Origin: Cycas panzhihuaensis
Taxonomy: Eukaryota; Cycadophyta
Direction of reading: 5' to 3'
NCBI GenBank assembly: GCA_023213395.1
Contig: CM041465.1
Span: forward strand, 132,191,741-132,255,740
Length of the DNA: 64,000 bases
In this document: positions 45,033 to 54,970 of the stretch, piece after piece
Numbering within the stretch: the stretch's first letter is position 1
How the letters are laid out: each line of letters begins with the position of its first letter
Program-made: the position numbers and the translations under genes
The notes under the pieces: model-generated
Database searches by the model: none
What the model was told of the DNA's origin: nothing
Seen by the model: only the letters and a program-made list of their open reading frames with translations

Positions 45033-46170
45033 TTAACGCTTTTCTCCCTTGATGTCGCAAAGGAGTTCTTCAGTCCCAGTCATGTGTTGAGTAGCTCCAA
45101 AATCAATGATCCAAGTTTGATCAACCTTGGATGTATGATAAGCACAAAATAGTTTGTCCTCATTTGCGAATTGATTGAAGTGGCGTTGATTGCCACCTCT
45201 AAACCCCCCCCCTTCCTCTTTGACCTCCTCGATAGGCACCTCGATTTGGTCGAGGGGGTTATTGCTGCTGTTGTTGCTGAAACCACTGTTGTTGGAATTG
45301 TTGATGTTGCTGAAATTACTGTCTCTGATTTTGCTGACGTGGTTGTTGCTGGTACTATCATGTATGCTGAAGATCTGCTTGTTTCTTCCTACAATCAGGT
45401 GCTATCTGGCCAACTTTGTCACAATAATGACAAACAACATTGGTCTTTGAGGAATCAATGTTCATGTTCCCAAACTACTTTGCAAGTGTAGGTTTGGGAT
45501 TCTGCTTGGCCTTTGATTTGGCCGTGAATGCCCCTGATATGGATGTTTTGTCATCATCATCTTTGATGTAAATTTGCTCCTCTTGAAGCAACAAGCTTTC
45601 AAGTTCATTGAAAGACATCCTTTTGAGTGAACCATCTCGAGTGGTGGAAGAAATAAAACCATTGTAGTCCTTAGGCAAAGCTTTGACAATTGTTGTTATA
45701 AGCTCATCTCTAAAAGTAGGACTATCCAATGTATTCAGTTTATTATATACCTCCTTGATGGAGGAAAGAAAAGTCGACATAGGCTTGACAGATTTTACAG
45801 AATACAATTTAGCTTTTACCATCACTATGCGAGCTTCATCTCGCCTTTCATACAAGGATGACAAAATGTCCCATGCTTCCTTGGAAGTCTTTGCACACAC
45901 AATATTCTGGTAAACATGAACATCAATAATCATATGTTAAAATGCCAAAGCAATTTCATCTTTAGCTTCCCAAGCAACGACACAAGCAGGATCAGGACGA
46001 ACAATAACACCATCATTTTCAACAGGTACATGTTCAGGTATTCTTCTGGAAACATAACCCAAAATTCGTTCATTATCAAGAGGTTTTGTGTGATCCTTTT
46101 CCATTCTTGATAATTGTGTTGCCTGTTAATCTGATGGTACATGCATTTAGCATATTTATAGCATCCATGT
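45033..46170 (-). pseudogene. E gag and protease
   Basis: Gag ATG at 46170 (MDAINMLNACTIRLTG) matches D, followed by a frameshift in the NYQEW block. 45933-45475 is open, with KEAWDILSSLYERRDEARIV, LDSPTFRDELITTIVKALPK and the NELESLLLQEEQIY helix. One CCHC knuckle lies near 45440-45390. The protease motif WIIDFGATQHMTG near 45115 has Phe in place of Ser after the catalytic Asp (DSGA in D), so it was probably inactive. Confidence 0.88.
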
Positions 46171-46541
46171 TGAAGTTGCAAGGCTTGAAGCTAGCAGATA
46201 ACTTGGAAATTCAAAGCTTTTGTCATTTAAGTTCCACTTTCTAACAAAACCAACAGTTCTGATCTTACTAGAAGATCCAACAACTGAATGGAGTGATGAG
46301 GGGTAGAGAACTAGGGTAAAGAGTTGGCCCAACCCTGATCTATAGAGGAGATCCAACAGTTGGCCAAGTTAAATCTAGGACAAGGCAGGTAGGGTTTATT
46401 TGCATGGACGTACCATGCTTTCCCTGGGATTCACAGCTCCAATAACACCCTTTTCGAACCTCCTTTCCCTCAAGCAACCTTAATTGTCATGCACTGACCG
46501 TACGGTCAGTTGGTCCCCTAGAAAATGCACCAAGCTTAAGG
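46171..46541 (-). other. E leader remnant
   Basis: Matches the last part of the D leader (D about 20983-21345), including the palindrome CTGACCGTACGGTCAG near 46494-46509. The homology ends at 46541. Confidence 0.85.
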
Positions 46542-47860
46542 ATGGGGGAAGTGAAGTTGTGCTACCAATGCTTGGGAGGAACTCCATCGAGGTAATACCC
46601 AACAATGGATCAAGTACAATAGTTACGAGCAAGGCCACAACTTCTTCATTGGATGAAGAACATCTTTTTCATACTGGTGAAGAACCTACTCAACTAAGTG
46701 ATTGCCAAGAGGAGGAACCGACCTGCTTCAGAGACATTTACAACTCTTCCAATGACGAGAATGGAATGAAATTCGTGGACTATTGGCTGCAGGATGCTTA
46801 TGAGGTGCCTTTTCCTTCTCATAGATGTAATCTATTATCTAAATGTGCAACTATAAACATTGATAATAACACAAATTCTTTTGAGTATATGGTATCTAAT
46901 ACTAACCTAGTAGATAGTGTAGAAACTAACTTGAACCTAGACCTAAATTCCCCTAGTATACCTAGTATTTCTCATAGTTTTATTTTAACTAGTAGTAGCC
47001 CTAATTTCCCATTTGCTTCCAGTGTGGGTCCAAAAGTAGATTCCTTACCCCCCCCCACTAGTACAACCCGAAGAAGGAAGTAATATTCCTTCCTCATCTT
47101 CTTTAGAAGTATACCCACCCAGCAGTAGGTCCCTTCCAACGGTTGGCGCCAAATCCAAGGTAATGGAAGGAAACCTAGCGGAAAGTGCTTCTATAGACTC
47201 AGGTCTAGGGAATAAAATAGTTATCTCGGAAGAACTTAATTTCGGAACTTATATTGGGAACCATGTTAAACCTTTTTATGGAGACTAGTTATATGGAACT
47301 ACACACTTAACTCATTGTGCAGAATATTGGATAGAAAATGATTATTGGGATAAAAACTAATGGCAGAGAGATTTGATACTAACCCTAAGGGAAACAACTT
47401 GGTATTGGTACTTAGCCCACCAAGCTACCCTCCAAAATTGGAAAGATTTGTTAACTGCATTTAGAATACGATTCGATTACCCGAATCAATTAACTATCCC
47501 ACTATTCCATATAGGTAACAATCCTGTGGAACACATACAAAACTGTAAGTAGTAGTGGATCCTTTTAGGAATACCAAAAGGAACTTGGGCTAATCATTTT
47601 TATCATACCCTAGGAAGAGTTGCAAAAGATTGGTTCTTAGGGAAAGAACGAAATTCAGATATCAATTGGGAAAACTTGAAGGGATCTTTTATAAAAACTT
47701 TTACTTACTCAGCAGAAGATAAGAAAGTTGACAAAATCCTAAAAAATATTAGAAAAATGAGTATAAACCTAGAACAGGGAACTAGAGTAGCAAATAAAGA
47801 GAAGGAAGAATCGGAAGAAGAAGATACCCAAACTATCCTGCAGAATATACAGAAATAAAC
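46542..47860 (+). pseudogene. B protease end, linker and second capsid-like domain
   Basis: 46542-47083 is open and matches C after the protease (VLPMLGRNSIEVIPNNGSS, FVDYWLQDAYEV). From about 47240: YIGNHVKPFYGD, YWIENDYW, WYWYLAHQATLQNWKDLLTA, then GIPKGTWANHFYHTLGRVAK, DWFLGKERNSDINWENLKGS and FIKTF to about 47700. The last part looks like a retrotransposon capsid core (xxW-x(7-12)-W-x-x-L-K-x-x-F). Stops at Gln-like positions include 47287 and a TAG-TAG pair near 47550. It precedes RT where most Gypsy elements have no such domain. Function inferred, not shown. Confidence 0.6.
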
Positions 47861-47999
47861 ATTGGAGAAAGAGAATTAGAACATACTCCTGCCCATCAAC
47901 TCAGAGACGAAGGTGAAATTGAAATGACTAAAGCAAAAATTACTGAAATCAATATAGGAAGTCAACAAGATCCCAAAAATATAAGGATCAGAGACTATT

Positions 48000-48960
48000 T
48001 GGATAATCAGACAATAGCAAAAGCTCAGCAATTGTTCAAAGAGTACCGTGATGTATTCGCATGGTCGTATAAGGATTTGAAAGGGATTCCCCCCTAAATT
48101 GGGATGCATCACATTGATCTAATAGAAGGAGCGAAACCAGTAAAGCAAAGGCCATATAGAATGAATCCCAAATACAAAGAAAAGGTGAAAATGGAATTGG
48201 ATAAGATGTTGGAAGCCGGGTATATTTATGAGATTGATTACAACGATTGGGTGAGCCCTGTGGTAGTAGTTCCAAAGAAGAATGGGAAAATACGTGTCTG
48301 TGTGGGCTACAGACAATTGAACAAAGTAACAAAAAAGGACCCCTTTCCATTGCCCTTCACAGAAGACGCTCTGGAAACTGTGGGAGGAAATGAGGTGTAT
48401 TCTTTCACTGATGGATTCAGCGGATACAGCCAAGTATAGATTGCTCTGGAAGACCAAGCCAAAACCACATTCGTTACCGAATGAGGGACATACACCTACA
48501 GAGTGATGCCGTTTGGATTGACAAATGCTCCAGCCACATTCTAGAAAATAGTAATCAACATATTTCGGAAGATGATTAAAGACAAAGTGGCGATATTTTT
48601 GGATGATTAGACCTTATACGGGCTGATGAAAAATCATATGGAAAATTTGAAAGAAATGCTACAAACATGTCGTGATAGTAAGTTATGTCTAAACCCAGAA
48701 AAATGTACCTTCTTGGTACCCTTCGGGAGTTTATTGGGACATATCGTTAGCAAAGAAGGATTGCTAACAGATCCAACGAAAGTTTCTGTAATTTTGCATT
48801 TTCCGATACCGCTTACAAGGAAGCAGTTGAAAGGTTTTTTGGGATTAACTGGATATTATAGAAAATTTATCAGAGGATATGCATACATATCAGGACCCTT
48901 GGAGGAACTATTGAAGAAAAACATTGAATGGGAATGGACAGACGACCAGTAGAATGCATT
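48000..48960 (+). pseudogene. B reverse transcriptase
   Basis: RT blocks: AQQLFKEYRDVFAWSYKDLK, HHIDLIEGAKPVKQRPYRMN, SPVVVVPKKNGKIRVCVGYR (the usual DYR Asp is Gly), FTDGFSGYSQV, and the catalytic FLDD near 48596. SKLCLNPEKCTFLVPFGSLL and the thumb LKGFLGLTGYYRKFIRGYA follow. Stops at 48437 and 48542 replace Gln, and those near 48485 and 48608 fall at Trp-like positions. Confidence 0.88.
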
Positions 48961-49375
48961 CGAAACTTTGAAGAAAGCCATTGTATCAGCACCTACTTTA
49001 CGATTTCCCGATTGGACAAAAACTTTCCATGTGCATGTGGACGCTTCACTATACGCTATTGGATGCGTATTAGCTCAACCAAGTGATGATAAGATAGATT
49101 ATCCAGTGTATTTTGCAAGTCGGAAACTTACAAAAGCCGAGCAGAACTATACTACGACAGAAAGAGAAGCACTCGGAATGGTGTACGCATTGCAGAAATT
49201 TCGACATTATTTAGTAGCAAATCTATTCATATTCTTTGTGGATCATCAAGCGCTCATGTACCTCATAAACAAGCCAATAATGAGGGGTCGAATCAGCAGG
49301 TGGCTGATGTTATTTCAAGAGTTTTCTTTCAAAATTGTTGTAAAATTGGGGAAAGCTCATATTATTCCAGACTAA
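48961..49375 (+). pseudogene. B RNase H
   Basis: Open for 135 codons (48968-49375). Catalytic residues appear in FHVHVDASLYAIGCVLAQ (Asp), YTTTEREALGMVYALQKF (Glu) and FFVDHQALMYLINK (Asp). Linked to the integrase by a tether broken by a TAA at 49373 (D-stop-LSK, where relatives have DQLS). Confidence 0.88.
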
Positions 49376-50650
49376 TTATCAAAGATTCCAAATGGAGAAA
49401 GAGCTACGGGAATACCAGATGATTTTTTAGATGCGGCATTGTTCAACGTGGAAGCAATTCCAACAGACTGGTATGAAGGGATACCAGAATATTTGGCGAC
49501 TGGAGAAGTAGCACCAGAATTGGATCGTATAGAACGGCGGAATTTTATTAGAAAAGCTGCACCATACTAATTGATCAGTAGAGAATTATACAAACTAGGA
49601 CCTGATGATGTGTTACGATGATGTGTTCGACCTCATGAGATCAGTCAGATCATGAGCCAAGCACACGAGGGTGTAGCAGGAGGACACATGGGGAAGCTGG
49701 CAACATGGAGAAAGATCTTGATGTCTAGATTCTAGTGGCTAATGATGTTCGAGGATGTAAAGAAATGGATACGAGCATGTGACTATTGTCAACGGGTTGG
49801 AAAACCTAATCGGCAGGATTTCCAACCATTGCACCCAATTTTACCATTAACACCATTCGAGAAATGGAGACTCGACTTTGTGGGACCAATCAAACCGGGT
49901 GCTTGGAGATCTAAAGCTCGATATATTCTAGTCGCAACAGACTATATGACGAAATGGGTGGAAGCGAGAGCATTAAAGACAACATATTCAAAGAGTACAG
50001 CCAGATTCTTGTATGAAGTGATCATCACACGATTTGGGTGCCCTCTAGAAATCGTCAGCGACCAAGGTGCCCATTTTCTGAACCAGACCATAGAAGTGTT
50101 GACGTCTACTTTCATGATCAACCATCGGAAATCAATACCATATTATCCACGAGCGAATGGGCAAGCAAAAAGTTCCAACAAGATTATTGAGAATTGTTTA
50201 CGGAAGATATGCGATGTGGGACGATTTGACTGGGCAGAGAAACTACCGTCGGTATTATGGGCATTCAAAACGACTTACAAAAGATCAATTGGACAAACTC
50301 CATTCCAGTTAGTGTGTGGAACGGAAGCTATTCTTCCAATTGAATTCGAGATACCAAGCTTGAGAATCGCTATGCAATGTCGCTTGGATGAATTTCCAAT
50401 CCCTACGACAACGATTGGAAGAACTTATACAACTAGAGGAAAAAAGACACATGGCAAAGTGGTTGCAAAATATAGAGAAAAAATGACAAAAGGCATGGCA
50501 CGATCGACATTTGCGAATGCCACAATTCAAGGAAGGAGAACAAGTGTTACTCTACGACAGCAAATTCAAAACGCACCTAAGAAACTCAAGATGCGGTGGT
50601 TGGGACCTTACATCGCAAAAAAATTTTCGAGAACGGATCGGTGCAACTGA
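49376..50650 (+). pseudogene. B integrase
   Basis: H2C2 zinc finger near 49620-49800 (QAHEGVAGGHMGKL, CDYCQ). 49742-50650 is open for 302 codons: DFVGPIKPGAWRSKARYILV with the first Asp, VSDQGAHFLNQ with the second, and then ANGQAKSSNK where the catalytic Glu is Lys. The rest contains FGCPLEIV, KSIPYYP and VLWAFKTTYKRSIGQTPF. The GPY/F module is at LKMRWLGPY near 50590. The Glu-to-Lys change alone would abolish strand transfer. Confidence 0.88.
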
Positions 50651-51483
50651 AATAGGCGGACCGCTACCAACTCGAGTGAATGGTAGCGACTAAAACCGTA
50701 CATTGAATAGATCGACTTTACCGGTAGGATCATGGTTGTACTATATTGTGTTGCATGAAGTTGAGGCAAATCGACTTGCCTTGATACCGGAATGTGATCG
50801 ACTCCGGTATGGAAACAAAAATACAGAAAAAAAATTGGAAAAAATAGAAAAAACAACCGTAACTCATCACATACATAAGCAATAACATGATGATTATAAA
50901 CTGAAAAATTCAGAAGCATACAAGCAAAATATATGTTATGTACCAAAAAGGTATGTTACAGTGCACGCATGCTAAGGAAGCAACCACATTATAAACATTA
51001 CACTATACGTACCAGGAAAACACAGTCCAGTACGCATAGTTCAAAAAAAGTGAATAGAATTATACTAAACGTACCTGGAAAGTATGCAAATGCACGCATG
51101 ATAAAGAAAACCTAAGTTATTTAGTTGAATGAAACGTACTTAAAAAGTACGCAGTCGAGTACGCATAGTGGAACGTGAATAAAACTATACGTACCAAAAA
51201 GCACGTATAAGACAAAACAGTGAATAAGACAAAGTATTATGTATGTACCTGTCAAGCATTCCTGCGAGGTACGCAGCAGAAAACGACGGACGCATCGACT
51301 CCAAAATTTCCGCCAAGCAGCTGAAGGACAACCGTACGACCCTGGAAGACGGAATGGTACATCTGGTACGCATTACGGCATAGTGTTCCAAGGAAACGGC
51401 AAGCATACCCAAAAGGTATGCATGTAGGGTTCCTATTTTCACTTCTTTGGTTATTTCAACCATCTCTGAATTCCACAGCCGAA
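50651..51483 (+). repeat. B spacer with GTACC/GTACG-rich degenerate repeats
   Basis: Untranslated spacer between integrase and ORF3. From about 50940 to 51420, imperfect units of roughly 40-60 bp pair ACGTACC(T/A)xxAAAA with (A/G)GTACGCA. The same motifs recur inside the B and C LTRs (for example GGTACGTATGACAAG). No gene supported. Confidence 0.55.
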
Positions 51484-51596
51484 ATGAGGACAACAGGATG
51501 CCAAGAAGACTTTATACCAAAGCTTAAACAGGAATTGCAAGCTTTACCAGTTCAATTTCAAACCAGGGTAAGACAAGCAGGATGGGGAGACTACAT
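51484..51596 (+). CDS. B ORF3, N-terminal exon-like part (interrupted by C)
   Basis: Starts ATG 51484, MRTTGCQEDFIPKLKQELQA, matching the A start at 12148. After 37 codons plus 2 bases, the ATT codon is split by C. Skipping 51597-57205 (C plus one TACAT copy) continues the frame with YCNPMYYDPELMDQ. The combined gene with 57206-58175 is 361 codons including stop. See the C-terminal entry for features. Confidence 0.8.
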
Positions 51597-52494
51597 TGTT
51601 GACTGCTGGGGGGTCCTATTGCACTTACAAGACACCCCTTGCTCACTTGTCAAGGTTACACAGCGCTATAGTCTAGTTTTAGGACATCACAACATGGTTA
51701 TTCATACACATTCCACATACATTCCATATATAATTCATGTAATGGTACACGCAGATGTAAATCAATACATATTCCAGCAAATCGTCATCACACACCAAGA
51801 ATACACCAATTTCCACATAACTCTTCTTTTATTAATTCAATACCATTTACATTGTGGAATGCATTCTCGAGCATTCCAAAGAAAGATACGCCTGTTACAT
51901 ATGCGTACCCAGATGGTACTTATCATGTACTCATGCTTTAGTCGGCTGTCATACGTGCTGGTCTCCGCACCTTTGCGTACCTTGGATTTCCGGCTCTCAC
52001 CCTCTGAGAGTATGTCATGGAATTGAATCACTCGGCTCTCACCCTTGAGAGTATGCCATAGAATTGAATCACTCGGCTCTCACACTGGAATGGTCCTCAA
52101 AGCACCATTAAATATGTCCCTTTGATGCCTTTTGGATGAAAGGTCATGACCCAAAGTCATAACCATACCTTTTTGTTACCAAGGTGCCCTTTCACTTTAA
52201 TCATTAGTTATACACTTAACTAATGTCTCTTTAGGTTAAATGCGTGACGCACGGCGACTTCCTGTGCCTCCACCGGTCCCTGCTTGTCATGCGCACTGCT
52301 TCCGCCGGCTCGCTCCGCCTCGGTACGCACTGCCATGCATCTGCCTGTAAGCACCGCCATACGCACCTGAATGCTTGTTTCTCTGCCGTTTTGCCTCGTG
52401 CGTACCTCCGTACGGTCCGTATTTGCATTCCTTTGGTCAATACAACCTGTATTCCGTCTTCCTCAAGGCCTATGTGTCAAAATATGTCCCAACA
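51597..52494 (-). repeat. C 3' LTR
   Basis: 898 bp, plus-strand TGTTGACTGC to GTCCCAACA. Includes a 42-bp tandem unit near 51988-52085 with CTCTCACCCTTGAGAG, which can fold on itself. Confidence 0.93.
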
Positions 52495-52922
52495 TCTATC
52501 CCGGGTCAACATGATTGGGTTGAGCACCCTTGCTCAACAAAAAATTCAAAATTTGGGGTATTCCTCCCCCTCTCTGTTCTAAGGCTGCTCCTGCTGCCTC
52601 GCTTCCACCGCTTTGGCCGCCATTCTTGGTTAATAAATCCTCATCGATTGGTGCTTTTGTTTTGTTTGACTCTCCCTTGATTTTCCGTATGATGGTATAT
52701 CTTTCCTCCATGCTTCACCATATTGTTTATGATATGAGTTACGGTTGTTTTTCTGTTTTTTAATTTTTTTGCATTTTATGTTACATACCGAACTGAATCA
52801 CGTTCCGGTATCAAGGCAATTCGATTTTGCCTCAACTTCATGCAACACGCTATGGTACAACCAACTGATTCGGCTGGTAAGTTGCTCCACCCTAGTTGAT
52901 ATAGGGTTTTAGTTTACTACCC
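52495..52922 (-). other. C spacer, ORF3 stub and purine tract
   Basis: Matches the B spacer start (GCATGAAGTTGAGGCAAA) and the very end of ORF3 (RQQEQP-like codons). The purine tract GAGAGGGGGAGG (minus strand of about 52563-52574) lies roughly 70 bp before the LTR, and GGGATAGA lies directly before it. Confidence 0.7.
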
Positions 52923-54164
52923 TTACCATTTCGGTAGTAGGCGGCACGATAGTTTCTTCAACTGGATAGTGCCGTTCTGGTACACTTTCTCAATCTTATA
53001 TGGGCCTTTCCAATGCATCTTCAATTCTCCTTGGGGTGTTTGGGATTTGTGGTTGAATTGCCATACTCGATCACCCTTCTTGAAATACGATGTCTTGTCG
53101 TGGCGGTCGTGCCTTGTCCTTTTCCGCCTTTTCCTCGGTGTGGTATGCTTTGTCGATTTCTTCTTATGATCCCTTAATTGGTCTTCTCCTAACCAATGTT
53201 CTCTACAATGTCTCAAATGGGAAATTCCACATAGTGGTTCTCCATAAAAAGGCTTCACATAATCTCCAACATAATCTCCATGATTTCTGTCTTCTGGAGT
53301 GGCAACTATTTCGGTCACATTTCGAGAAAGTAGGTTACATCTATAGGATGAGGGGTTGACTTCATATGCATCCCGTAGCCAACAATCCACAAATCGCATC
53401 CTGTTTCCATCGTCTACAGAGTTGTAAATTTCTCCAAAGTACGTCGGTTCTTCTCGCTGGTGGTTAGTTGATGTGGTGGGCTTTTCTGCCATATGGTAGA
53501 GATTTTCTTCGCCGAACGAAGAAGCTGTTGCTTCACTCGCAATGGTTGTACTTGAACCATTGTCAGGTATCACTTCAATGGAATTCTTCCCCAACATTGG
53601 TAATACTATTTTATTTCCTTCATCTGATAAGGTGAAGGTTACGTCTTTCCAACTTTGGAGACATTGGGTTTTGTATAGCCATGGTCTCCCCAATAAAGCT
53701 GGATAGGGAGTTGCGCCTTTCTCCGTTTCCACAATCGTAAAATCGATCTTTACAACAATTCCTGCCACATCCACCTTGACGTTGGCCAGTTTTCCCACAG
53801 GTCGCACCAACAATTCATTGGCTAGTTTTAACGAATAGGTTGCCGCTTCCAACTTTGGACTCCCCAACTTCCGCCATGTCGACGTGGGCAGTACATTCAC
53901 AGCTGCTCCCCCATCAACGATCACTCTCGGAAACTTTTCTCCCAAAACTGACATGGTTACCATCGGATCCATGTCGAATGATGGTATGATTTGCTTCCAA
54001 CTCTTGGTAATTCCTTTCTGTAGCACTCCTCCTTTGATCCAATCAATAACTTGGGATAGGGGGATAGTCAACTGTAACTGTTTCGCCAAATTCTCCATCA
54101 ATAGCAACATTCTGGGAATATCTTCTGCTGGTAATCCTTTGAACAACTCTTCCATTTGCACCAT
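52923..54164 (-). CDS. C protease fused to integrase C-terminal module, 413 codons
   Basis: Fully open. Residues 5-13 are the ELFKGLPAE linker shared with A. The aspartic protease active site VDGGAAVNVLP is at residues 83-93, with the flap and C-terminal strand YPALLGRPWLYK following near residue 180. Residues 240-290 match the family linker (FVDCWLRDAYEV). Near residue 325 the sequence jumps from the start of the second capsid-like domain (GDYVKPFYGE, HCREHWLGED) into the basic tail of integrase, and GPY is at residues 387-389. RT, RNase H and the integrase core are absent. That the frame is still open after this deletion may be chance, recent origin or selection. Confidence 0.85.
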   Translation of the reverse strand: MVQMEELFKGLPAEDIPRMLLLMENLAKQLQLTIPLSQVIDWIKGGVLQKGITKSWKQIIPSFDMDPMVTMSVLGEKFPRVIVDGGAAVNVLPTSTWRKLGSPKLEAATYSLKLANELLVRPVGKLANVKVDVAGIVVKIDFTIVETEKGATPYPALLGRPWLYKTQCLQSWKDVTFTLSDEGNKIVLPMLGKNSIEVIPDNGSSTTIASEATASSFGEENLYHMAEKPTTSTNHQREEPTYFGEIYNSVDDGNRMRFVDCWLRDAYEVNPSSYRCNLLSRNVTEIVATPEDRNHGDYVGDYVKPFYGEPLCGISHLRHCREHWLGEDQLRDHKKKSTKHTTPRKRRKRTRHDRHDKTSYFKKGDRVWQFNHKSQTPQGELKMHWKGPYKIEKVYQNGTIQLKKLSCRLLPKW

Positions 54165-54970
54165 TTGGGGTTTTGTTGTAAGTTCTTAGGTAGTTTTTCC
54201 GGCTCTTTTGTTTATTTTTCCGAGCATAAACATATTTCGTTTCTGGTTTACCCATCGGTAGTATATTCTCTTCCTGAACTAAACCATCTAACACTTGTTT
54301 CGCTTGTTTGTACCGATCCATTTCTGTTGGGGGGTTTGGATATCCTTCATCCAATTTCTCTTTTTGTTTGTTTTGCAATTTCACATTTTTCGTTTCCGGC
54401 ACGATCGTCATCAAGTTCGTTGCTTTGGCTTTTCCCTTACAATCTTCTGTTTTGTGGTCGCTTGGGCCACAGTTACCACATACGAACGGTTTTTGTTCGT
54501 ATTCTAACTTCATCGGACATTCGGACTTCCAGTGCCCGAACTGTAGGCAGATGAGGCATCTCCCCATCGGCTGTTTCTTCCTCGAGGGCTCCGCTGCACC
54601 CCTCGTTGTATACACGTTGCGAGGTGGGTTACCTCTCTCTCGACCTCGACCTCTGAATGATTTTCCTCTGGAATTGTAGAAACAATCCCTAGTTGTGTGG
54701 GTATCAACCTCACATATGTGGCACCACTTCTCCTGTTGGTGCGTCACATTGTTTTTTAAGTTCTATTCACACTCCCGAGTAGTATGTGAATTTTCTTCAC
54801 ATATATGGCACCACTTGGTCACCCTTCCAGTGTGCTCTTTCTTCTTTGAGGTCTCTTCTTCTTCCCGATTATTTCTGATTTTTAATCGGGCTACCTCTTT
54901 CCTTAGTGCATCTAATTCAGAGTCCTCTTCTGCTACCCCTACCTGGCAGAAGGGTCGATCAGCCGATTCT
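54043..54970 (-). pseudogene. C gag zinc-knuckle array
   Basis: Four CCHC knuckles, each C-x2-C-x4-H-x4-C: CHICEENSHTTREC near 54820-54780 (upstream frame, ended by a TAG), CHICEVDTHTTRDC at residues 9-22 of the open frame starting at 54747, CLICLQFGHWKSEC, and CGNCGPSDHKTEDC. Between knuckles 2 and 3 is an Arg/Gly-rich stretch (SFRGRGRERGNPP). Nucleic acid binding in the particle. A frame change near 54150 separates it from the protease frame, whereas A reads through in one frame here. Confidence 0.82.

Larger units (their letters stand above)
36850..46541 (-). mobile_element. Copia element E (same family as D), 5' truncated, carrying I5
   Basis: Minus-strand Ty1/Copia element with 3' LTR, RNase H, RT, integrase, protease, gag and the inner leader. 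It is split by I5 (38762-43343). Homology to D stops abruptly at 46541, at the D equivalent of about 20983, so the 5' LTR, primer site and any leader minisatellite are missing. Gypsy B protease sequence begins at the next base. The integrase frame is far better kept than in D. TAGGG precedes the LTR at 36845-36849, but its partner is lost with the 5' end. Confidence 0.92.

Noticed and set aside
46542-51483. Alternative genetic code or programmed amber read-through in Gypsy pol
   Set aside because: Stops also include TAA and TGA, occur at Trp and Arg codons, and differ in position between copies; CHG/CG deamination explains them better.
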